Shown piece by piece: positions 35,609 to 45,121 of a stretch of DNA of 64,000 nt (positions are counted from its first letter, which is position 1; every line of letters starts with the position of its first letter). The notes beneath the pieces are model-generated. The model ran no database searches. It had not been told where the DNA came from and saw only the letters and a program-made list of their open reading frames with translations. The translations under genes and the position numbers were made by a program. Origin of the DNA: Bifidobacterium sp. ESL0690 (GTDB lineage: Bacteria > Actinomycetota > Actinomycetes > Actinomycetales > Bifidobacteriaceae); the NCBI RefSeq assembly GCF_029392315.1, contig NZ_CP113939.1, positions 992,001-1,056,000 of the forward strand, read 5' to 3'.

Positions 35609-36154
35609 TCAGATCACCAGGTCGTTTTCGTTTTTCAGTTCCGTCGCGGTGGCGGTCAGCGAGGCAAGGGCGGCGGACACCACCGCGAGCACCAGGCAGA
35701 AGAGAAACGCCATGCCCAGCCCGAGAATGACGAGCCGACGGCTGTTGGAGACGGCGACGAGGGAGGCGATGAGCTCGACCAGCCACACCGTCGCGGAGAT
35801 GGTGAAGGCCATGGCGATCATCCATATCCGGCGGACGTTGGCGGATGTGAAGGTCTCCTCATGTCCGATCGCCGAGAACAGTTTCCACGCGCACACGGCT
35901 ACCACGGCCAAAGGCAGCATCCCGATGGCGGTGAGAACGTCCGAGCCCTGCTTGAGCTCATCGACCTTTTCCGCGGCTGGAATCACGAAGATTGTCAGCG
36001 CCAGACACGCGGCGACCACGCAGGCGTCGGTGATTTCGAGCAGGATGGCAAGTGTGTGGTGCGACATGTGCACACTGTGCCCGCTTTTCCGGTTTCCTGA
36101 TTTTTGCGGCAAAACCCGGGCGTTCGGGGTTTCTTTGGGTTGTTGGGATCCCAT
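35609..36154 (-). CDS. DUF2975 family membrane protein
   Basis: A 181-aa protein with a polar N-terminal tail (about 30 residues) and four membrane helices (near 40-60, 78-98, 115-135, 145-170). Layout and the internal ...GHEETFTSANVRRIWMIA segment are characteristic of DUF2975. AAGGAG five bases before ATG 36154. Coupled to the XRE regulator directly downstream. Function unknown; probably a membrane sensor or anchor for the regulator. Confidence 0.85.
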   Translation of the reverse strand: MGSQQPKETPNARVLPQKSGNRKSGHSVHMSHHTLAILLEITDACVVAACLALTIFVIPAAEKVDELKQGSDVLTAIGMLPLAVVAVCAWKLFSAIGHEETFTSANVRRIWMIAMAFTISATVWLVELIASLVAVSNSRRLVILGLGMAFLFCLVLAVVSAALASLTATATELKNENDLVI

Positions 36155-36330
36155 ATGGTCTCCTTCGCTGGCTGATTTCTTCCTGACTTCATATCATAAT
36201 CTTTTCATATTGTTTTTCGATAAAAGACATATCGTTTTTCAATAAAGACACATTTGAATACAAAGCTACGAAATTGCCGATGATGCAGCGACATTGCACA
36301 ACAAAGCGGGATGAAAAATAAAAAATATAA

Positions 36331-36376
36331 AAAGGGAACTTCCTGTCTCACATTAGGTGAGAAGAAAGTTCCCTTT
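36331..36376 (-). terminator. Terminator of the catalase gene
   Basis: AAAGGGAACTT...AAGTTCCCTTT with an inner CTCAC/GTGAG pairing, followed on the catalase strand by a long T-rich run (TTTTTATATTTTTTATTT). Confidence 0.8.
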
Positions 36377-36412
36377 CAGGAGCATTTTCTGTTGACTAGT
36401 TGATATTGATGT

Positions 36413-37867
36413 TCACTTGATGTCGTCGAGATTCAGCCCGAGCGCCTCGGCGACGCGGGTGCCGTAGTCGGGATCGGCCTGATAGAACTGCTTGGTCTCG
36501 AGAACCTTGATTTCCTCGGCGTGCTCGCCCTCAACCTGGCTCAGATTGGAGGCGATGGAGGTGACCAAGCGCTGCTTCTCTTCCTCGCTCAGCACGTTGT
36601 AGAGCGCGCCGGCGGCGGAGAAGTTGTCGGGTTCGTAGGCGGCATAGTTGCCGGTCTTGCCCTCGAGCTGATCGCCGTGGATGCGGGCGGAGGTGTCCTC
36701 TCTCGGGCCGTCGAAGCTGTTCGGCTCGTAGTCGACGGAGCCGTCCTGCGCGTTGTTGGACATGAAGCCGTCGCGCTCGTAGTTGTGCACTTCATTGATG
36801 GGGCGGTTGACCTTGAGCTGCTCATAGTTGGCGCCGAGGCGGTAGCGCGCGGCATCCTTGTAGGCGAACAGACGGCCCTGCAGCATCTTGTCGGGGGAGG
36901 GCTCGATGCCCGGCACGAAGTTGGCCGGAGCGAACGCGGATTCCTCGACGTCCTCGAAGTAGTTGTCGGGATTGCGGTTCAGGGTGAACTCGCCGATCTC
37001 GATCAACGGGTAGTCCTTGTGGGAGACGACCTTGGTGATGTCGAAGATGTCGTGCTTGTAGTTGAGACCCTCCTCGTAGGGCAGGATCTGCACGCACACC
37101 TTCCAGGACGGGTAGTTCTTGGACTCGATGGCGTCGAACAGCTCGTGCAGCAGGTAGTCGGTGTCCTCGCTGGCGGCCTTGGCGGCGGTCTCCTCGCTCA
37201 TGTTGACCACGCCCTGCTCGCTCATGAAGTGGTACTTGACCCAGAAAGCGGTGCCGTCGGCGGTGACCCACTTGAAGGTGTGGCTGCCGTAGCCGTTCAT
37301 GGTGCGGTAGCTGGCCGGGTTGCCGCGGTCGCCCATGAGGTAGGTGACCTGGTGCACGGTCTCGGGGGAGTGCGCCCAGAAGTCCCACTGGCGGGTCGCG
37401 TTGCGCAGGTGGGTGCGCGGGTCGCGCTTCTGGGAGTGGATGAAATCGGGGAACTTCAGCGGGTCCTGAATGAAGAAGGTCGGCGTGTTGTTGCCCACAA
37501 TGTCGTAGTTGCCCTCTTGGGTGTAGAAGCGCAGGGCGAAGCCTCGCACGTCACGCAGAGTGTCGGGGTAGCCGAGCTCGCCGGCCACCTGGGAGAAGCG
37601 CAGGAAGATCGGGGTCTCCTTGCCGACGCCTGTGAACACGTCGGCTTTGGTGTATTCGCTCATGTCCTTTGTGAGCTTGAAGGTGCCGTAGGCACCGGCG
37701 CCCTTGGCGTGTACCACGCGCTCCGGGATGCGCTCGCGGTTGAAGTGCGCGAGCTTCTCGACCAGTTGGTAGTCCTGCAGCAGCACCGGGCCGCGAACGC
37801 CGGCGGTCTGGGAATGGGTGTTGTCGGCCCAGGGCTGGCCGGAAGCGGTATTGAGATTGGCAGTCAA
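36413..37867 (-). CDS. katA: Monofunctional heme catalase
   Basis: A 484-aa clade 3-type small-subunit catalase that splits hydrogen peroxide to water and oxygen. Landmarks: the distal histidine in RIPERVVHAKGAGAYG, the active-site asparagine in DIVGNNTPTFF, and the proximal heme tyrosine in LFAYKDAARYRLGANY. Length matches B. subtilis KatA. The start is a TTG at 37867 with AAGGAG five bases upstream; the frame continues to another TTG at 37909 without ribosome-binding site. It is divergent from yaaA, a peroxide-stress gene. Catalase needs heme, which most bifidobacteria do not make, so heme supply is an open point. Confidence 0.96.
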   Translation of the reverse strand: MTANLNTASGQPWADNTHSQTAGVRGPVLLQDYQLVEKLAHFNRERIPERVVHAKGAGAYGTFKLTKDMSEYTKADVFTGVGKETPIFLRFSQVAGELGYPDTLRDVRGFALRFYTQEGNYDIVGNNTPTFFIQDPLKFPDFIHSQKRDPRTHLRNATRQWDFWAHSPETVHQVTYLMGDRGNPASYRTMNGYGSHTFKWVTADGTAFWVKYHFMSEQGVVNMSEETAAKAASEDTDYLLHELFDAIESKNYPSWKVCVQILPYEEGLNYKHDIFDITKVVSHKDYPLIEIGEFTLNRNPDNYFEDVEESAFAPANFVPGIEPSPDKMLQGRLFAYKDAARYRLGANYEQLKVNRPINEVHNYERDGFMSNNAQDGSVDYEPNSFDGPREDTSARIHGDQLEGKTGNYAAYEPDNFSAAGALYNVLSEEEKQRLVTSIASNLSQVEGEHAEEIKVLETKQFYQADPDYGTRVAEALGLNLDDIK

Positions 37868-37909
37868 TGAAACTCCTTCTGTCGTAAGTGTGTAAAAAGA
37901 AGATAACAA

Positions 37910-37925
37910 TGCGGCCTTTGCCGCA
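37910..37925. promoter_or_regulatory. Palindrome in the katA-yaaA divergent promoter region
   Basis: TGCGGC-CTTT-GCCGCA, a perfect 6+4+6 inverted repeat in the 146-bp region between the two divergent peroxide-related genes. Could be an operator or a hairpin in the katA leader. Confidence 0.4.
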
Positions 37926-38013
37926 CAAGGGTTTTGTGATGTTTCTAACGCCGTGTTTTTTCTGAACGCAGAGCCTGGCTATGTCGGTTTTGGAGCTCGG
38001 TTAGACTGAACGT

Positions 38014-38826
38014 ATGCATCTTCTTTTGCCGCCGTCCGAAGGCAAGTCCGCGCCGAGCAAAGGGCCGACGTTTGATTTGGATGGACTCTCATTTCCGGAA
38101 CTCAACGACGCCAGAAAAACGGTTTTGTCTGCACTGATTGAGGTGTCGAAACGTGAGGATGCGGCGAAAATCCTGAAAGTGGGAGCAAAAGGCACGCAAG
38201 AGATCGTTGCACAGCGTGATATTCTTTCCGCGCCTTGTGCGCCGGCACATGAGGTCTATACGGGTGTGCTATACGAAGCGGCGCAATTGCACAAAGATGA
38301 TGACGTGTTGATTTTCTCTGGTTTGTTCGGTGTGACCAAAGGCGAGGATTTGATACCTGTCTATCGCCTTTCGATGAACGTCTCGCTTCCCGCCATCGGC
38401 CCGCTGAAGTCGTTCTGGCGTAAGCAATTTGCAGGCTGGAGCCCAGATAGTGGCTTTGCCGAAGACTCGGAGATTTCCAGCCAAGCAAAGAATGACAATA
38501 GAGCTGACGGTACGAAAGCCCAAGAATCGTCGGCACCCAGCTTCGCACGCAACGCTGACGTCACGGTCGATTTGCGTTCCGAGCTTTACCGTGTCACCAA
38601 GCCGGCTTCGTTCAATGATAACGGCGAGTGGTGGGACGTCCGTATCGCCGATTCCCAAAACAAAACCATCTCCCACATGGCCAAGCATTACCGAGGTCTG
38701 CTCACTCGGGCCCTGCTTGATGCCCCGGCCGAATCTGTAGACGAGATCGCCCGTACCCTTGGCAAAGTCAGCATCGAAAGTACCGGCAACATTCGCCATC
38801 TGACGTTGGTGCCTGCTGGTCTCTGA
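38014..38826 (+). CDS. yaaA: YaaA family peroxide stress protein
   Basis: A 270-aa YaaA (DUF328) protein. The N-terminus MHLLLPPSEGKSAPSKG and the segment LIFSGLFGVTKGEDLIPVYRLSM are family signatures, and MAKHYRGLLTRALLD near the end agrees. In E. coli YaaA limits DNA and protein damage under peroxide by lowering free iron. A polar insert (about 150-175) makes it slightly longer than E. coli YaaA. Divergent arrangement with catalase supports a shared peroxide response. No clear Shine-Dalgarno; possibly leaderless. Confidence 0.92.
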   Translation: MHLLLPPSEGKSAPSKGPTFDLDGLSFPELNDARKTVLSALIEVSKREDAAKILKVGAKGTQEIVAQRDILSAPCAPAHEVYTGVLYEAAQLHKDDDVLIFSGLFGVTKGEDLIPVYRLSMNVSLPAIGPLKSFWRKQFAGWSPDSGFAEDSEISSQAKNDNRADGTKAQESSAPSFARNADVTVDLRSELYRVTKPASFNDNGEWWDVRIADSQNKTISHMAKHYRGLLTRALLDAPAESVDEIARTLGKVSIESTGNIRHLTLVPAGL

Positions 38827-39090
38827 AACGCGGTTTGTGCTGTGTCTTGCTTGGTGTGGTTGACGGTTTATCGCAGAAATCGACGAAATATGTTTGGCAA
38901 TGACGTTTGTTAGCGGAAAACGGTTGCTGTTTGCTTAAGGTGCATCGATAGACGGATTTTGGGAGATATTATAAAAATTAAGAAATTTGTCATCTTTGAT
39001 AACGATGTTGTGTAAGATGTGGAGGTGCTATTGCCGCCGTTTATGAGGCTAAGGCATGCCAGCTGTCTACAATCGAAAAGAAGAAAAAAT

Positions 39091-40527
39091 ATGGCTAATG
39101 ATGACAATATGAACGACGACGAAGTAAGGTCGCAACAAGATTCGGAACGTTCGACTTCCAATGATGGGATGAATCAGCAGACTCCGCAAGGTTCCGGAAT
39201 GAATCCCGTTTCCAACGGGGCTGCCGCGGGTGCAGAAAATCCTGTTTCAGACGCAGCGGCCTCAACTTCCAATGTCAATCCCGCTGTAGGCGCTGCTCCG
39301 ACGCCGAACGGTCAGCCTATGCAGCCGCCGCAGCCGAGCAACGGTCAGAACGCCAACTTCGCCCAGCAGGGGGCCGGTTCCTATACCGGGCAGCCCGGAG
39401 CGACGAACCCGAACCAGCCCATGCAACAGTATCCGCAGTCGGGCCCGTACGCTCAGAACGCTCCCATGCAGGGCCAGCCGCAAGCCGGGCAATATACGGC
39501 CCAGCCGGCTGCCGGTCAGTATCCGGCTCAGCAAACGCCCAACAATGGTAATGCGCCTTTTTCAAATAGCGCCTTCCCGGCTCCTTCCCAAACGCCGCAG
39601 AATTGGCAGCAGGGAGCTCAGAACCCTGGTGCCCCTGGAGCAGTGAACGGCATGGCCATGCCGAACGGTGTGAACGGTGCTCCTGGTGCCGTGCCCAAGA
39701 AAAGCAATAAAGCGGTTATCGCCATTGTCACCGCAGTCGTCGTTATCGTTCTCGTCGTAGCTGTTGTCCTCGGTTTGGACGTCGCCGGGGTTATCGGTGG
39801 CCCGAAGGAGAAGGATTACAAGGCAGCCCAGGACGAGCTTGCCATCATGGATCATAACCTGACTGCGATGACCACCGATTTCGTCACCAATTCCCTTGAA
39901 GCCAGTACGGATGGGATGAAGGACTCGGGCACCACCCAGTTCAATGCCGACAAGAAGAAATTCGAACAGGCCAATACCGATTTCAAGAACCTGAAGGTTA
40001 TGAAAGACGAGAAGGTCAAGAGCGCGTATGATGTCTATGCTCCCAAAGCCGCAGGGTTCAACTCGTATATGGATGACCTGTTCAAGGGGATGAAGAGCCT
40101 TTCGGACATCAAGCAGTCCTGCACCAACCCGACGGGTGGTAGCACGGTGGGCAACGATTTCTACCATCAGTACGACACGTTCTTCTCCCAGTGCTCGGCC
40201 AAGATCCAGTCGGAGGGCAAGATTTCCAACAAGCCGGTCGCTAATTTCGTGCAGAGCCTGCAGGATTATCTGAATAAGAAGAACGCCATTTTGAAGCAGA
40301 TGGAGGCCATGGGTGACCCGAACGCGATGAAGTCGAACAGCCAGATCGACCAGCTCAACGCATTGGTCGACCAGTTCAACAACATCCCGACTCCCACGGA
40401 TGATGCCGCGACCTTCCAGCAAGCGGTGACGAAAGACGTTTCGAAAACTGACCCGACCAGGAGTTTGAAAAACCTCCAAACCGTTGTGAACGATGGTGCG
40501 AGGGCCAAGAGAGGTTCTCTGCTCTAA
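39091..40527 (+). CDS. Membrane-anchored protein with Pro/Gln-rich cytoplasmic tail and extracytoplasmic helical domain (478 aa)
   Basis: Residues 1-205 are disordered and rich in Asn, Gln, Pro and Gly with repeats such as QPQAGQYTAQPAAGQYPAQ. A single membrane helix follows (about 210-235, AVIAIVTAVVVIVLVVAVVL). The outer domain (about 245-478) is helical with two cysteines (SCTNPTGG..., QCSAKIQ) and the pattern C-x(n)-Y-x(n)-C-x(n)-FVxSLxxxL-x(n)-AxGxP. The same domain occurs twice in the protein at 41501, beyond cdd. No function is assigned. ATG 39091 with AAGAAG upstream is preferred to 39019. Confidence 0.75.
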   Translation: MANDDNMNDDEVRSQQDSERSTSNDGMNQQTPQGSGMNPVSNGAAAGAENPVSDAAASTSNVNPAVGAAPTPNGQPMQPPQPSNGQNANFAQQGAGSYTGQPGATNPNQPMQQYPQSGPYAQNAPMQGQPQAGQYTAQPAAGQYPAQQTPNNGNAPFSNSAFPAPSQTPQNWQQGAQNPGAPGAVNGMAMPNGVNGAPGAVPKKSNKAVIAIVTAVVVIVLVVAVVLGLDVAGVIGGPKEKDYKAAQDELAIMDHNLTAMTTDFVTNSLEASTDGMKDSGTTQFNADKKKFEQANTDFKNLKVMKDEKVKSAYDVYAPKAAGFNSYMDDLFKGMKSLSDIKQSCTNPTGGSTVGNDFYHQYDTFFSQCSAKIQSEGKISNKPVANFVQSLQDYLNKKNAILKQMEAMGDPNAMKSNSQIDQLNALVDQFNNIPTPTDDAATFQQAVTKDVSKTDPTRSLKNLQTVVNDGARAKRGSLL

Positions 40528-40840
40528 CCCAAAGGGATGGTTTTCGTCTCTTCAAGTCGTCTTGCGTAAACGTCGGCTTGCAGACGAACGTTGTCCGTCT
40601 GCAATGAATTTCGGATGCCGGCCGTTATCCGACTTTGACCATTAGGCAAGGTTGGATGGCGTCCGGCATCTCGTTTCGTGGGCCGGTTCAAATATGAAAA
40701 CATATTCGGCCCGCGATTGCCGGCTTCCTGGTCATGTCGTCGTTCCGTTTCATAATTAAACGGAAATCATCGTGCTGAACGGTTTCAATCAACGTTGATA
40801 GCCGGTTTCGCGTACGATAGTCGCAATCAAAGGATGAGCA
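40528..40840. other. Intergenic region with hairpin
   Basis: About 310 bp without gene. Contains TTGCAGACG/CGTCTGCAA at 40578-40604, a likely terminator for the upstream gene though without a strong T-run, and the cdd promoter. Confidence 0.5.
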
Positions 40841-41275
40841 ATGGCAGACCAGAAAATAGACAAGAAGCAATTGATCGAAAAGGCGTTTGACGTCCAGCAG
40901 CGCGCCTACACCCCGTATTCGCATTTCAGGGTGGGTGCCGCGTTGCTTTGCGCGGACGGGAAGATCTACCAGGGATGCAACATTGAGAACGCCGGCCTGG
41001 CCGCCACGAATTGCGCGGAACGAACGGCGTTCTTCAAGGCGATTTCCGAGGGCGAGAAAAAGTTTACCGCCATCGCGATCGTCGGCAATCCGGAAGGGGT
41101 GGAAGCCACGGAGCGCACCTATTGCTCGCCTTGCGGCGTATGCAGGCAGGTGATGGCGGAATTCTGTGATTTGAAAACGTTCGACATCATCATGGCGAAG
41201 AGCGCAGATGACTACATCGAGAATACGCTGGACGAGGTTTTGCCGCTTGCCTTTACCGGTGCCAACCTGGACTAG
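40841..41275 (+). CDS. cdd: Cytidine deaminase
   Basis: A 144-aa homotetrameric-type cytidine deaminase (cytidine/deoxycytidine to uridine/deoxyuridine) in pyrimidine salvage. Zinc site and catalytic Glu are visible: NCAERTAF (C-A-E) and YCSPCGVCRQ (PCxxC). Substrate-binding CNIENAGL is intact. AAAGGATGAG precedes the ATG. It lies alone between two related membrane-anchored proteins; a functional link is not obvious. Confidence 0.96.
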   Translation: MADQKIDKKQLIEKAFDVQQRAYTPYSHFRVGAALLCADGKIYQGCNIENAGLAATNCAERTAFFKAISEGEKKFTAIAIVGNPEGVEATERTYCSPCGVCRQVMAEFCDLKTFDIIMAKSADDYIENTLDEVLPLAFTGANLD

Positions 41276-41500
41276 TCTATATCGGTTTTGAACTAGTGTC
41301 TCTGTAGCATGCACTGGTTCTTCTTTGTCCCCGTTTGCGAACAATATGCGTTCGTAGGCGGGGATTATGTGTTTCGGCTACGTTTATTGTCGTTGTGATG
41401 TTGGATTCGCTGGGTATATTATGTTTGGTTGTAGAGATTTGCTTTTATGATAATTTACGAGAAGAGACGGCAGGCTGCCGAAAGCTGGGAAGGCTTGGAT

Positions 41501-43375
41501 ATGGCAAAAAACGATGCTCAGAAACCGTTTGATCAAGCGGAACAAATCCCATTTGATCACAACGATTACATCGATCAGGGCGCTGATGCCGAACCATGGC
41601 AGGACGTCAACACAGGCGTCCCGTCTTCCAGCAGAACCGCCAATCCTTGGCAGCACACCCAACAGATGAAGGCCGGTGGAGTCAGTGCCGATTCGGCTGC
41701 ACAACCCTTCTCGGGTCAGGATTACATCGTCAAGGCGGAATCACAGCGCAGCCACTCAGCCAGCGGAAATAGCGACTCGAAAAGCGGACACGGTTTCGCC
41801 CGGGTTCTCGGCGTGCTTCTGGTGATTGTCGTCGTCATTGCATTCGCGCTCGGCAATGTCGCCAAGCGAAACCCGCCGCTTGCCAACAAGCTCAGTCTCA
41901 TAGCCCAAACCTTCAGCCACCGAGGTTATGGCGGCGATGCGAAGCTTTCGCTTTTCGACAAGACCAAAGAAGCCATCGAAGATGATCATGTTCAGATCAC
42001 CGACAATCTGCAGACCTTAAGCCAGAAAGATGCGATAAGCGACGAGGATATCAACAAGCTCAAGTCGCTCGTCGCCAAAACCGACACGGACAATGCGAAG
42101 TTCGCTGCCTTTGATTCCATGAAAAGTCCCGAGGTCAAGATTCAACTTGACCGCTATGCCAAGATTACGGATGCCGAAAAAGCGGTCGTGAACGGCTATA
42201 TCGACAATGCGAAGACCATTTCAGCAGTCAACAAGGCCTGTACGTTCTGGGATTACGTGGAGGACGAGCAATCGAATATCGACCATTACCGAACCCAGAT
42301 GGCCACGTGCAGGGCCAAGATGAAACCGTTGTCCGCTTCCAACGACTCGGCGGTGAAAACGTTCGTTGGGTCGCTCAGTGCTGTGTTGGACACCAGCGAG
42401 CAGGCCGTCAACAAGATTGCCGCCATCGGCACCGACAAGGAATACGACAAGGCGACTTTGAAGCAGGTCCAGAAGCTCAACAAAACCATCGATATTTCAG
42501 AGAAGGTAATGGATTATACCTCGAATTACGGCGACAACCTGTGCAAGGAATGCGACGACCTGCATGTGGACTGGGCCTTCGAGCGTTCCTATCAGACGGC
42601 GGAGGCGGTCAACGAGGCGCAGGATGAGGCCGATAATGCAGTGGAGGCATTCGTTTCTTCGTATGGACGATCCGCCAGCAAAGCAGACCAGAAGAAAGTC
42701 GGCGACGCTCTGCACGGTGTAGTCAAAGGATGGTATGTCATGGTCGGCATGGCCATGGACTGCAATTACAGTGGCTTCGGAAATCTGGAAAGCGAAGATA
42801 TCGACGACATCAACAATGCCATCAACGTGGCCGACCAGGCCAATCAGCAGTTCGTCAATCTGCTCCCTGCCTACCATGAACAAAACAACAAGTGGATCAA
42901 CAATTATCTGAAGGCCTATAAGAAAGACAAGGCGCAGATCCAGCAATATTCGAAGACGCTGCTTGCGGTTTCCGATGCCAGTGTCGTATGTGTCAAAATC
43001 CCTCTGCCCGACAATTATGACCCGGCATATTCGGCTTATACCAATGGCGTCGCTACTTGCAAAACTACGTTGCAACCGCTTAAAGATAATAATAAAGACG
43101 ACAAATACATGCAGAAGCTGGTTGTCGATTTGAATGCCAACTTCAATGCCAATCTAGCGATCATAGCCAAAATGAAGACTTTGGGATCTCCTGATGAGGC
43201 AAGGGACAAGCACAAGGATGAATACGATAAGTTGAACCATCAGCTGATCTACGACCAGGAAGGCAAGCGCGACAGGATATTCGACGCTTACAAAAAGCAC
43301 TTCAATGATCTGCGCACGAACTCCGGCGCGATGCTGGCCCTCTGGAAATTTGAGCACGGTGAATCTCAGAAATGA
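41501..43375 (+). CDS. Membrane-anchored protein with duplicated extracytoplasmic helical domain (624 aa)
   Basis: A polar cytoplasmic tail (1-100, with repeated PWQ..., Q..F..QDYI phrases), one membrane helix (about 103-125, VLGVLLVIVVVIAFALG) and a long helical outer region. Two copies of the domain found in the protein at 39091 can be traced: copy A around VNKACTFWDYVEDEQ...ATCRAKMKPL...FVGSLSAVL...KIAAIG, copy B around VVCVKIPLPDNYDP...ATCKTTLQPL...KMKTLGSP. GGGAAGG seven bases before ATG 41501. Function unknown. Confidence 0.75.
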   Translation: MAKNDAQKPFDQAEQIPFDHNDYIDQGADAEPWQDVNTGVPSSSRTANPWQHTQQMKAGGVSADSAAQPFSGQDYIVKAESQRSHSASGNSDSKSGHGFARVLGVLLVIVVVIAFALGNVAKRNPPLANKLSLIAQTFSHRGYGGDAKLSLFDKTKEAIEDDHVQITDNLQTLSQKDAISDEDINKLKSLVAKTDTDNAKFAAFDSMKSPEVKIQLDRYAKITDAEKAVVNGYIDNAKTISAVNKACTFWDYVEDEQSNIDHYRTQMATCRAKMKPLSASNDSAVKTFVGSLSAVLDTSEQAVNKIAAIGTDKEYDKATLKQVQKLNKTIDISEKVMDYTSNYGDNLCKECDDLHVDWAFERSYQTAEAVNEAQDEADNAVEAFVSSYGRSASKADQKKVGDALHGVVKGWYVMVGMAMDCNYSGFGNLESEDIDDINNAINVADQANQQFVNLLPAYHEQNNKWINNYLKAYKKDKAQIQQYSKTLLAVSDASVVCVKIPLPDNYDPAYSAYTNGVATCKTTLQPLKDNNKDDKYMQKLVVDLNANFNANLAIIAKMKTLGSPDEARDKHKDEYDKLNHQLIYDQEGKRDRIFDAYKKHFNDLRTNSGAMLALWKFEHGESQK

Positions 43376-43479
43376 TGCGTTTGGCGTCAACATTGCTGCT
43401 GGCATAGTTGGTGTCGGTTGGCGCTGTTGGGGCGGCCGGTGTGGTTGGTGTGTAGGGGAGTTCCTCTAGAATCTTCACT

Positions 43480-44937
43480 ATGACAAGCGTTGAAGCCTTT
43501 GATTTTCCAGATCCGTGGCCTGCACCCCTGGCCGAACGGTCGTTGAATGCCACCGTCGTCATTCCCGGGAGCAAGTCTCTTTCCAACCGCTACCTGATTC
43601 TTGCAGCATTGGGCAGCAGGCCGGTCACGATTGCAGGCATGTTGCGCTCGCGCGACACCGAACTGATGGCGGGTGCTTTGCGGACGCTTGGGGTCGGCGT
43701 TGAATTCGACGAAAATGAAGAAACACGCGTGACGGTGACACCTCCTTCGAATGGCCGATTTACAGGCAACGTCACCGTCTTCTGCGGGCTTGCAGGCACC
43801 GTGATGCGTTTTGTGCCTGGTCTGGCGCTGTTTGCCGACGGTCCGGTGCGTTTCGACGGAGACGAGCAGGCCTATGCGCGTCCGATGCATCCGCTGCTCG
43901 AGGGTCTTGAGCAGTTGGGGGCGCATGTCGAATATGAAGGGAAGCTCGGTTTCCTTCCGTTTACCATTACGCCTGCGAAGGTGCAGGAACCCGAAAACGA
44001 CAAGGATTCGCCAGGATCCGATTATTCAGATGGATCCGTGGTTTCCGAGCCGGCAGAGGTTCGGATTGATTCGTCTTCGTCCTCGCAGTTCATTTCCAGT
44101 CTGCTGCTTGTCGGCTCTCGTTTGCCGCAGGGATTGGATTTGAAGCATACCGGCAGCAAACTTCCCAGCATGCCTCATATTCGCATGACCATGGCCGATG
44201 TCAACGGCGCAGGCGGGCAGGCTGAAATGCCTGAAATCGGCCACTGGCTTGAGCCTCACCGTTCGTTGCAGTTGCCGGACGGGGTGGTGGTGGAACCGGA
44301 TCTGTCGAACGCCGCCCCGTTCCTTGGTGCTGCGATGATTGCCGGAGGAACGGTCAGTGTGCCGAACTGGCCGACTTCAACCACCCAGCCGGGTGGTTTG
44401 CTTCCCGATATTCTGCAGAAAATGGGTGCAAATGTCACTTTGGACGGTAGGCCGTTCGATGACGTTATGGCCGATGCGCGCAACCAGGAAAAGTCGGTTT
44501 CGGTACCCAGAAACGGAACATTGACGGTTTTGATGGATGGCCCGATTCGTGGGCTGGGCAAGGCTTTCGACATGTCGGCGGCGGGGGAGATAGCCCCGAG
44601 CATCGCCGCATTGGCGACGTTGGCCGACGGTCCCAGCGAGCTTGTCGGCATCGGCCATCTTCGTGGCCATGAGACGAACCGTTTGGCGGCACTCGTGACG
44701 GAAATCACCAGAATCGGAGCCAAAGCCGAGGAATTGCCTGATGGTCTGGCCATCACACCGATGCCGCATCATCAGTTGCACGGTGAAATCATGGAAACCT
44801 ACGCCGACCACCGCATGGCTACGTTCGCCGCGATGATCGGCCTGGCTGTGCCCAATACCGGCATCCGCAACATCGCCACCACCCGCAAGACCATTCCCGA
44901 TTTTCCCGGTATGTGGCGTAAGATGCTCGAAAGCTAA
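43480..44937 (+). CDS. aroA: 3-phosphoshikimate 1-carboxyvinyltransferase (EPSP synthase)
   Basis: A 485-aa enzyme of the shikimate pathway joining shikimate 3-phosphate and PEP. Key segments: PGSKSLSNRYLILAALGSR, GLAGTVMRF, the RPMHPLL region, SSSSSQFISSLLLVG, DLSNAAPFLGAAMI and YADHRMATFAAMIGL. The length is about 50 residues above the E. coli enzyme, typical of actinobacteria. The ribosome-binding site is poor (AGGGGAG about 20 bases upstream). Confidence 0.96.
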   Translation: MTSVEAFDFPDPWPAPLAERSLNATVVIPGSKSLSNRYLILAALGSRPVTIAGMLRSRDTELMAGALRTLGVGVEFDENEETRVTVTPPSNGRFTGNVTVFCGLAGTVMRFVPGLALFADGPVRFDGDEQAYARPMHPLLEGLEQLGAHVEYEGKLGFLPFTITPAKVQEPENDKDSPGSDYSDGSVVSEPAEVRIDSSSSSQFISSLLLVGSRLPQGLDLKHTGSKLPSMPHIRMTMADVNGAGGQAEMPEIGHWLEPHRSLQLPDGVVVEPDLSNAAPFLGAAMIAGGTVSVPNWPTSTTQPGGLLPDILQKMGANVTLDGRPFDDVMADARNQEKSVSVPRNGTLTVLMDGPIRGLGKAFDMSAAGEIAPSIAALATLADGPSELVGIGHLRGHETNRLAALVTEITRIGAKAEELPDGLAITPMPHHQLHGEIMETYADHRMATFAAMIGLAVPNTGIRNIATTRKTIPDFPGMWRKMLES

Positions 44938-45033
44938 AAGCATCATCCGCCGATAAGGATTAAGTAAGGCTGGAATGACGTCGCCGTCACGGTAGACGGA
45001 TTGATTGCACCAGCCTTCGTAAACAAATATAAA

Positions 45034-45067
45034 AGGCCGGAACCGAACATTCAATCGGTTCCGGCCT
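45034..45067 (-). terminator. Terminator of ackA
   Basis: 13-bp stem AGGCCGGAACCGA/TCGGTTCCGGCCT followed on the minus strand by TTTTATATTTG. It may serve the convergent aroA as well. Confidence 0.85.
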
Positions 45068-45121
45068 CTGCTGTTTCGCAGAATTTCAGAATCTAACGGA
45101 ACAGCAAAGAGTCATTTCAAC

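Noticed and set aside
36521..37870. 449-codon plus-strand frame
   Set aside because: Antisense of the catalase gene; valine/glycine-rich composition produced by the GC-rich codons of the true gene.
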